DNA of 25,469 bases from IMG/VR virus record IMGVR_UViG_3300025828_000168, positions 1 through 25,469 of that record; one strand, written 5' to 3'. A model generated the notes under the pieces. It made no database searches and was not told the origin of the DNA. It saw only the letters and a list, made by a program, of their open reading frames with translations. The position numbers and the translations under genes were made by a program. Every line of letters begins with the position of its first letter. Position 1 is the stretch's first letter. The stretch is from a virus. Shown here piece after piece: positions 6,831 through 12,335 of this stretch.

Positions 6831-7501
6831 GTTTCTCTCCAATCTTTTACATGATGTATTATGCCGCCTGAATTTGCTACTTCTAATGCCAAACTATAAT
6901 CATTACCTTTTGAGTGCATTTGGTCACCAAAAAATGTTATTTTCTTTTCTGGTCCAAAATCGTGTATAATCTGGCTTTTATCGTAACCTTTTTGCACTAT
7001 ATCTATGCCAGTTTCTCCAGCAACCTGTATATTATAATCTGGCCAGATAAGAGACAAGTTTTCTACCAATAGGTTTCTTTCACAATAATAGTTATCAAAT
7101 TCTTTATACAACTGACGTTGTTCGGTTGTAGCATTTCTACCAAGAGTACTAAAATTAAATAGCCCAGGTCTTATATCAAAGTGATTTCCTGTTTTTATTG
7201 GAGATTTACTATGTTCTAATAGTCTACCTAAAATATTTTTCCAATCTTTAGGCATCTTCATTTTATTTGTTCTGACATGACTGTTACCAGCCCAAACATC
7301 ATTACCGCTACAATTATAAACTCTAATACAAGAATTGTAATGACCATAACCTACTTGTTCAAGAGTTTTGTCTCTGTCTGAACCAGTTACCATAAATGTA
7401 GCATGATGTGTCTGGAAGTGTTCAAGCCAGTTAGAAAACTTTTGATCTATTTTTCCACGACTTGGTGTGAGAGTTCCATCTACATCAAAGATGTAGTTCA
7501 T
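6809..7501 (-). CDS. Phosphomannomutase-like HAD-family protein
   Basis: A 230-residue HAD-superfamily protein whose motifs follow the eukaryotic-type phosphomannomutase family. These are the nucleophile/acid pair in FDVDGTLTPSR (Asp6, Asp8), RPGLFNFSTLGRNAT near the middle (PMM: RNGMLNVSPIGR), GETGIDIVQKGYDKSQ (PMM: SIDVFPxGWDK), and the metal-binding FFGDQMHSKGND near residues 190-200. It could interconvert hexose-6- and hexose-1-phosphates, or be a sugar-phosphate phosphatase. Its ATG overlaps the TGA of the cupin gene (7498-7501), and a nucleotidyltransferase follows, consistent with a route from sugar phosphate to nucleotide sugar. Activity is inferred from family likeness. Confidence 0.75.
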   Translation of the reverse strand: MNYIFDVDGTLTPSRGKIDQKFSNWLEHFQTHHATFMVTGSDRDKTLEQVGYGHYNSCIRVYNCSGNDVWAGNSHVRTNKMKMPKDWKNILGRLLEHSKSPIKTGNHFDIRPGLFNFSTLGRNATTEQRQLYKEFDNYYCERNLLVENLSLIWPDYNIQVAGETGIDIVQKGYDKSQIIHDFGPEKKITFFGDQMHSKGNDYSLALEVANSGGIIHHVKDWRETWQILKR

Positions 7502-7845
7502 TTCATTTCACCAACTGATTCACGAATAATATCATTATGATTGAATTCTGCCCAGTACAGCTCATAAGCTACACCCGACTCCAAACATTCAAACTGATGG
7601 TATAGTCCAGGCTTAACCCTTGTATACTCGTTAGGGCCAATAATGGTTTCGTCTACAAGATCATAGTCACGCTGCCACACGCGCACGAGCATCTTCCCAG
7701 ACTCCACATAGAATCCATTCCATTTGTAGCGGTGTAGATGCTTAGAGCACATCCCACCTGCTTTCATTTCAATACGGTGAAATTCTAATGCACCGTTTGC
7801 TTCTATCAGTTCTGTGGTTCCCCACACCTTTCCAGCCTTGGTCAT
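7498..7845 (-). CDS. Cupin-domain protein (sugar-phosphate isomerase-like)
   Basis: A 115-residue single cupin. The first metal motif is visible as HLH (residues 36-38) within a KHLHRYKWNGFYVESGKMLV stretch, and the second as the YHQFE segment (His83) after a PG turn. The arrangement resembles the C-terminal cupin of mannose-6-phosphate isomerase / mannose-1-phosphate guanylyltransferase and WbuC-type proteins. Next to a phosphomannomutase-like gene, a role in hexose-phosphate isomerisation or binding is plausible but unproven. The ATG at 7845 lies inside a six-codon mini-frame (7842-7859) with its own AAGGA, so translation may be coupled to that leader. The stop overlaps the start of the next gene as ATGA. 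Confidence 0.75.
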   Translation of the reverse strand: MTKAGKVWGTTELIEANGALEFHRIEMKAGGMCSKHLHRYKWNGFYVESGKMLVRVWQRDYDLVDETIIGPNEYTRVKPGLYHQFECLESGVAYELYWAEFNHNDIIRESVGEMK

Positions 7846-7885
7846 CTTTCTCTATCCATACTCTTTTTCCTTCAACTAGTTTCCA

Positions 7886-8635
7886 TTATATTCCTAACAA
7901 TTTCCAAAATGCATGATGTGATGCATGAGGGTGATCATCAAATATATATTTCATAATAGGCATAAGTTTTTCTTTAGGTACAAAATAATAGTCACTTCTT
8001 CGTTTATAAACCGTCACATAATCCAGCGGCTTCAATATTTCTTCTAAAGAAATAGGATTTTCTTTCCATTCTGCAACAATTATAGGTCTAGCAGTCTCAA
8101 TGGTTTTAACAGCACCTCGAAGAACATGAGCTTCCCAACCTTCTACATCTAGTTTCATAAGAGATAATTTTGTAAAACCGTACGAGTCCAAAGTTCTCAC
8201 AGGAAGTCTAAAAAATTCATAAGACTTGGTTGGTCTTTTATGATCACCTACGAGTACTTCTTTGTCAGTCATAAAACGTGAGGTTCCACAACGATCAAAT
8301 TTCATTTTATATGGAATAACTGTTTCTTGATCAGACAGACCAATATTATATGCTTTTACATTAGAAATATTAAAATGTTCAAGATTTTTTACTAGACAAT
8401 TATATAAAGGTTTTGCAGGCTCCCAAGTATAAACTTTATCAAAATAACGAGATAATCCAATAGCCATTTGTCCTACATTGCCACCTATATCCAGACAAAT
8501 TTTAGTATCACTAGCAGATAAGAAATATTTGACAGTAAATTCTGCCATATGGTTCTGCCATTCTTCTGGCGACCAGTGTGCTAAACCGTTATCATTTTCG
8601 GTATCAAGTACCCACCAGTTATTTAATTGTTTCAT
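7886..8635 (-). CDS. FkbM-family methyltransferase
   Basis: A 249-residue SAM-dependent methyltransferase. The SAM-binding loop is LDIGGNVGQ (around residues 48-56), and the FkbM-type LMKLDVEGWEAHVLRGA segment lies near residues 158-175, with Asp/Glu at the usual positions. FkbM enzymes generally O-methylate sugars or other small hydroxyl groups. In this cluster of sugar genes, methylation of the final sugar is a reasonable inference. It follows the primase-like gene by 3 nt and precedes the cupin gene by 40 nt, all in the operon from the promoter at 9587-9615. No signal peptide or membrane segment is seen. Confidence 0.88.
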   Translation of the reverse strand: MKQLNNWWVLDTENDNGLAHWSPEEWQNHMAEFTVKYFLSASDTKICLDIGGNVGQMAIGLSRYFDKVYTWEPAKPLYNCLVKNLEHFNISNVKAYNIGLSDQETVIPYKMKFDRCGTSRFMTDKEVLVGDHKRPTKSYEFFRLPVRTLDSYGFTKLSLMKLDVEGWEAHVLRGAVKTIETARPIIVAEWKENPISLEEILKPLDYVTVYKRRSDYYFVPKEKLMPIMKYIFDDHPHASHHAFWKLLGI

Positions 8636-8638
8636 TCT

Positions 8639-9580
8639 TTATATATTCCTATATGCATATTCCAAGGCTCTATCTGCCTCAACAACCAATGGCCTCTTTT
8701 CATATCTGCGTGATGTATCTGCATCAAGTTGTTTAATAAGTTCAACAATCTCAGATGTTTGTATTGGATACTCTCTTTTAATTGCATTAGAAGCAATTGA
8801 ACACATGATCTTATATATCATTGCATAACGACCAGAATTATCTGTATGTGCAATACTTCTATATTCGTTTATCATTCTTTTATTTACAAAAGGACAATCT
8901 GTATAAGATGTCCAAGAATAATTGGTATTTTGTAATTGTCCTTTACGATATTCAATAATCTGTTTTGCTACATCTTCTGGTAATCTTTCTAGAAAAGTTC
9001 TAGCATTTTGCCTATTGTTATAGGGATGCTTTTCCGTAATTTCATTCGGATCAAGAGGGGTACCAGCATTAAAAAAATAAAAATTATCAGCACCAGCATA
9101 CATTGCAGGAATGTAATACATTCGAGATAAATCTTTAGTCTGTGCATCTCCAAGGTCTCCAAACTCTTTATTGAGTGCAAACCAAAAATGCCTGATTGCA
9201 TCTGATGGAACTTCACTATCAATATCAAAAACAAGTCTGAATTTTGGATGATCAATAGAACTACTAGCGGTACTGTAACAAATAAAATTATAATTCCCGT
9301 ATAATTTTTCCAGATCTTTTTCTAAATTATCTCTAGTAAAATCATGGTCATCAATGTCAAGAGCGCACCAACCTGCCCAACTAACAACATTGACGTTGGC
9401 CCTAGTAGTATTAGCTTTGTATATAGCCGGCGAAATAAGTTGAGCATCTTTCTTACCTTTCTTAGGCTGCTTGGACAAACCATACAACAACTTCTCTAGC
9501 TCATCAAAACTAGAGAAGTCCATGCGTTTATCAGTTTTGTTATCAAACTGTGATTTGAAGAGTGTCAAAGATTTTTTCAT
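8639..9580 (-). CDS. Primase-like protein (archaeo-eukaryotic primase fold with PriCT-like C-terminus)
   Basis: A 313-residue protein with the layout of phage/plasmid primase-polymerases. An acidic motif I is ALDIDDHD (residues 73-80). A motif II-like block reads STASSSIDHPKFRLVF (103-118). A DLSRMYYIP segment (about 150-158) corresponds to the dpSRlfylP seen in such proteins. The C-terminal helical region (about 230-313) resembles the PriCT domain that follows many AEP domains. It may make primers or act at replication start; catalytic activity is not assured. The start is taken at the ATG at 9580. Its A lies only 7 nt after an exact TATAAT, so the mRNA is probably leaderless. The alternative ATG at 9625 is upstream of the -10 box and also lacks a Shine-Dalgarno. 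Confidence 0.6.
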   Translation of the reverse strand: MKKSLTLFKSQFDNKTDKRMDFSSFDELEKLLYGLSKQPKKGKKDAQLISPAIYKANTTRANVNVVSWAGWCALDIDDHDFTRDNLEKDLEKLYGNYNFICYSTASSSIDHPKFRLVFDIDSEVPSDAIRHFWFALNKEFGDLGDAQTKDLSRMYYIPAMYAGADNFYFFNAGTPLDPNEITEKHPYNNRQNARTFLERLPEDVAKQIIEYRKGQLQNTNYSWTSYTDCPFVNKRMINEYRSIAHTDNSGRYAMIYKIMCSIASNAIKREYPIQTSEIVELIKQLDADTSRRYEKRPLVVEADRALEYAYRNI

Positions 9581-9586
9581 AATGAG

Positions 9587-9615
9587 ATTATAACATATTT
9601 CATTCAAATTGTAAA
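9587..9615 (-). promoter_or_regulatory. Putative early promoter giving a leaderless mRNA
   Basis: TTTACA (9615-9610), a 17-nt spacer and TATAAT (9592-9587) on the minus strand. The -35 lies within the last codons of the glycosyltransferase gene. Only six bases separate the -10 box from the ATG at 9580, so the expected transcription start falls on or next to the start codon. Confidence 0.78.
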
Positions 9616-10415
9616 GTGTTCTCATTTAAATCAATTTGAGGACCTTTAGGCATTTGAATAAACTTATCCCAAACACGTGAAGGTGCAATATGCCATCTTT
9701 CTTTCTTTTTTACTATTTTAAAACTACCTGGCCAATGTTTCTGCAAACCTTGTGACCTTTTTAATCTACCATCACCAGCGTAGGCGGTATCGGTATTACC
9801 GCCTTTGTATTGGCCTGTTGCTGCTTTATTCATAAGCAGTTTATTGTATAGAATTGTACAGTAGCCTTTGGTTAATATTTGCATACTGTAATCTGTGTCC
9901 TCAACACAATCATGTCTATACCAAATATCCAAATTGTTGTTAATAAGTGCGCAAGAATACACTTGTTTATTTACGGAAACATGAGAGTTTTTTGCAAAGG
10001 CAAACATATGATGTGATAATGATACGGCACCAATGTTATCAAAGTCTTTTATATATCGTTCAGCTGCACCTAAAACATTACGTGTTGGTTTGGTTACATT
10101 TTTATCATTTTCTCTGACTTTAAAGTCTTTGATATTATCATCAATGCACCAATGGAAATCATCGCCTCTACATTCAGAGTGTAATTTGCAATAATTTCTT
10201 ACATATGCAATACCCATATTATTCTTATCCATTACAATAAGTTTTTCTAAAGGGTATTCTTTTTCATAATCATCTAAATCTTGTGGTTCTATTACAACAA
10301 AATATTTAAGTTCTGCTTCATCAAGAGCTTTTGTAGTAAGCTTTACAGTGCTTCTGGCTTTAGAAGGCACGTATATTGGATACTTTACCTCGGTCCATTC
10401 ACTGAATGTACCCAT
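9600..10415 (-). CDS. TAGT-family glycosyltransferase (paralogue 1)
   Basis: The protein begins near KYPIYVPSKAR and carries the features of the TET/JBP-associated glycosyltransferases: a YPIYVPSKxR strand, a DD pair in HWCIDDNIKDF, and VEDTDYSM...GGNT toward the C-terminus. The same blocks occur in the second copy at 10740-11690. TAGT proteins are proposed to add sugars to hydroxylated or otherwise modified bases in phage DNA. I place the start at the ATG at 10415, where GAGGAG precedes it closely. An ATG at 10463, overlapping the upstream gene, is the alternative but lacks a visible ribosome site. The last codons contain the promoter of the primase-like gene. The sugar donor is unknown; the nearby UDP-sugar genes are candidates. 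Confidence 0.78.
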   Translation of the reverse strand: MGTFSEWTEVKYPIYVPSKARSTVKLTTKALDEAELKYFVVIEPQDLDDYEKEYPLEKLIVMDKNNMGIAYVRNYCKLHSECRGDDFHWCIDDNIKDFKVRENDKNVTKPTRNVLGAAERYIKDFDNIGAVSLSHHMFAFAKNSHVSVNKQVYSCALINNNLDIWYRHDCVEDTDYSMQILTKGYCTILYNKLLMNKAATGQYKGGNTDTAYAGDGRLKRSQGLQKHWPGSFKIVKKKERWHIAPSRVWDKFIQMPKGPQIDLNENTLQFE

Positions 10416-10446
10416 AATCTCCTCACCGAGGGACTCTAAGTATTCA

Positions 10447-10743
10447 TTAATTTTCGGCATCATCTTCAACCCAAAACAATGATCGGTTCTGGTCTAGATC
10501 ATATGCTGGATACCAGCAAGTTTTACGACGTTTCTTGCGTGGAATTAGATTAGGCTGACCAATCAGTTTAGCAAACTTTTCAAGATCTTCTTGATTTCTA
10601 AACCTCACTGAGACCTCATCGTGCCATTCTTCTTTTTCTTGTACAAATTCTGGCATATCATCCCAATCATATGGAGTGGCATCATCACCATCTAACATCA
10701 TAAAGATGTTATTGGATACCTTATCTACATTATTAGTACTCAT
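10447..10743 (-). CDS. Conserved-type phage protein of unknown function
   Basis: A 98-residue protein, acidic at the N-terminus (about residues 17-38, many Asp/Glu) and ending WVEDDAEN. The middle reads VRFRNQEDLEKFAKLIG and then a basic KKRRKTCWYPAY. The pattern of a strand, a helix with EDLEKFAKLIG and a following WYP recalls small proteins seen next to ParB-like and DNA-modification genes in phages, but I cannot name a domain with certainty. The ATG overlaps the TGA of the upstream glycosyltransferase (10740-10743) with GAGGTG just ahead, so the two are coupled. Being sandwiched between two paralogous glycosyltransferases suggests a shared role, perhaps as DNA-binding partner. Confidence 0.65.
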   Translation of the reverse strand: MSTNNVDKVSNNIFMMLDGDDATPYDWDDMPEFVQEKEEWHDEVSVRFRNQEDLEKFAKLIGQPNLIPRKKRRKTCWYPAYDLDQNRSLFWVEDDAEN

Positions 10744-11690
10744 TCTACACCTCTTGTCTTGTATTTAAAATATTTCTTGATTTCATCTTCTTTTAATGAT
10801 ACGAGTTTCATACCATGGTTATTAATTTTCTTTGGTATATTTAGACCTTCTTTTTTAATAGGCTGTTGTAGAAATTTTGTATAGTCTACATGGTGATGAA
10901 ATCTTCCCCATTTTTTTGTTACAACAACTACATCTGGGTGTTGTTCTTGTAATGACTCTGCAAATTCTTTTCGGTTATCATCTGATTTAAGTTCGCCATA
11001 TTCATTTCTTTCATGGGCTTGATATACCTCTTGTGTATTACCACCACTCATGGTATGTGTAGCAGCTTTACCGCAAAGTGCAAAGTTGAACAACATCGTG
11101 CAGTGACCGTCTTTCAGATAACGTAAACTCAGATCAGTATCCTCATTATACTTACCACGCCAACGTAGATCAACTTTATTAGAGTTCAGAATGCAACTAT
11201 AGACTCGAGTATTTACATAATAAGGCGGTCGTTTGAGACCAGATGGGCAAAAGAATGCGTAGTTTAATCCTGCCTGAGAGACATTGGTATAGCGATCAAC
11301 AAAATCTTCTGCATTACGAATAATGGTTGGAGTTGTGACTGGTCGCTTTTTATTACGGTTCAAGCGGTAAAAATACCGCATATTATCATCCATAATCCAA
11401 TGCCGTTCAGCACCTTCTGCTACAGAATGATCCCATACCCAATTACGGACTGGAATAGAACCGCCTACTCTACCCTTAATATCTGGTATTGCCCATTTAG
11501 GGTTACTCCTAAAATCTGTTGGCAAAACAAGAATTTTATCATCCGAAATATAACGATTATAATCATCATATTCAGAATCCTCAATTACAATCCGATATGG
11601 AACATTGAGTTCCTCAAGTGTTTTTGAGGTATGTCTGGATTCAGACCGACCTTTTGAAATGATATAAATGGGATATTTTGGTTTTAACAT
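10740..11690 (-). CDS. TAGT-family glycosyltransferase (paralogue 2)
   Basis: A 316-residue glycosyltransferase with the same block order as the copy at 9600-10415. It has KYPIYIISKGR at residues 5-15, the nucleotide-sugar/metal pair in HWIMDDNMRYF, and NEDTDLSLRYLKDGHCT followed by GKAATHTMSGGNT. It is the first gene after an early promoter (11713-11741), with AGAGGA about 5 nt before the ATG at 11690. Two diverged paralogues in one operon suggest either two sequential sugar additions or two different acceptors. The family link to DNA-base glycosylation is established for TAGT in general; that this phage modifies its DNA is inference. A role in glycosylating virion or host structures is not excluded. 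Confidence 0.8.
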   Translation of the reverse strand: MLKPKYPIYIISKGRSESRHTSKTLEELNVPYRIVIEDSEYDDYNRYISDDKILVLPTDFRSNPKWAIPDIKGRVGGSIPVRNWVWDHSVAEGAERHWIMDDNMRYFYRLNRNKKRPVTTPTIIRNAEDFVDRYTNVSQAGLNYAFFCPSGLKRPPYYVNTRVYSCILNSNKVDLRWRGKYNEDTDLSLRYLKDGHCTMLFNFALCGKAATHTMSGGNTQEVYQAHERNEYGELKSDDNRKEFAESLQEQHPDVVVVTKKWGRFHHHVDYTKFLQQPIKKEGLNIPKKINNHGMKLVSLKEDEIKKYFKYKTRGVE

Positions 11691-11712
11691 ATTTTCCTCT
11701 CAATTTACATAC

Positions 11713-11741
11713 ATTATATCATATTTAGCCACATATGTAAA
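11713..11741 (-). promoter_or_regulatory. Putative early promoter for the glycosyltransferase operon
   Basis: GGTGTTTACA with -35 at 11741-11736, a 17-nt spacer and TATAAT at 11718-11713 on the minus strand. It lies between the first MazG-like gene and the glycosyltransferase start, with a leader of about 15-20 nt containing the ribosome site. Confidence 0.87.
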
Positions 11742-11748
11742 CACCTTT

Positions 11749-12066
11749 TTATCGGTTATCTCCAGATCCACGGAGAACACCACGGTTCTTACGATCAGAT
11801 AATTTTACCATATTAGCTTCAATAGATTCAGTAGGATCCATTTCCATGGCACCGTGCAGTGCAAACCAATAGAAGATCACATCACCAAGTTCTTTTCGCA
11901 AATCTGTTTTATCAATAACACCATCTCGGTAATATTTTTTAATCTTCTCGGCAATTTCACCTGTCTCCCCTGCGAGACCTAGCGTGTTTTCTGTGACACG
12001 TGCGTCACCTTCAGTTAAGATCATGCTTTCAACAAATTCTGCATAATGTTCAATCAAGTTATCCAT
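11749..12066 (-). CDS. MazG-like nucleotide pyrophosphohydrolase (copy A)
   Basis: A 105-residue single-domain MazG/all-alpha NTP-PPase. The signature acids are in LAGETGEIAEKIKKYYRDG (the E-x-GE-x-x-E helix) and LRKELGDVIFYW (E-x-x-D helix), which bind the magnesium that activates water. Such enzymes hydrolyse NTPs or dNTPs to monophosphates. In phages they are suggested to trim unwanted nucleotides or change (p)ppGpp levels. It follows the second MazG-like gene after 2 nt and ends the polymerase operon. The ATG at 12066 has AGGA about 9 nt upstream. Confidence 0.83.
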   Translation of the reverse strand: MDNLIEHYAEFVESMILTEGDARVTENTLGLAGETGEIAEKIKKYYRDGVIDKTDLRKELGDVIFYWFALHGAMEMDPTESIEANMVKLSDRKNRGVLRGSGDNR

Positions 12067-12068
12067 AT

Positions 12069-12335
12069 TTACATATCCTCTGGTATAATTTCTGGCGTGT
12101 ATTTCATTAATTTAAACCTCTTATTAGAGGCATTATATTCAATTTCTTTTTGGGTAAATATTTCATTTTCTACAAACAAGTTTATCAGGCATTGTAAATC
12201 ACCTAGTTCTTGTAACAAAGCTTGATACTTATCGTCACTGGATCCAAACCTAGCAATTTTCATACACGCTTGAATTACCTCTCCACATTCCTCAGCAGTG
12301 CAAAATAATAGCTGTTTCATATCATCATATTTCAT
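12069..12335 (-). CDS. MazG-like nucleotide pyrophosphohydrolase (copy B, divergent)
   Basis: An 88-residue protein with a MazG-like pair of acidic helices: CTAEECGEVIQACMKIARFG and LLQELGDLQCLINLF. It is only distantly like copy A, so it is unlikely to be a recent duplicate. The start is the ATG at 12335, which overlaps the TGA of the polymerase gene (ATGA, 12332-12335) and has AGAGGA about 9 nt ahead. The frame upstream of it lies inside the polymerase gene and is discarded. Coupling to gp43 suggests a role in managing the nucleotide pool during replication; the substrate is unknown. Confidence 0.75.
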   Translation of the reverse strand: MKYDDMKQLLFCTAEECGEVIQACMKIARFGSSDDKYQALLQELGDLQCLINLFVENEIFTQKEIEYNASNKRFKLMKYTPEIIPEDM

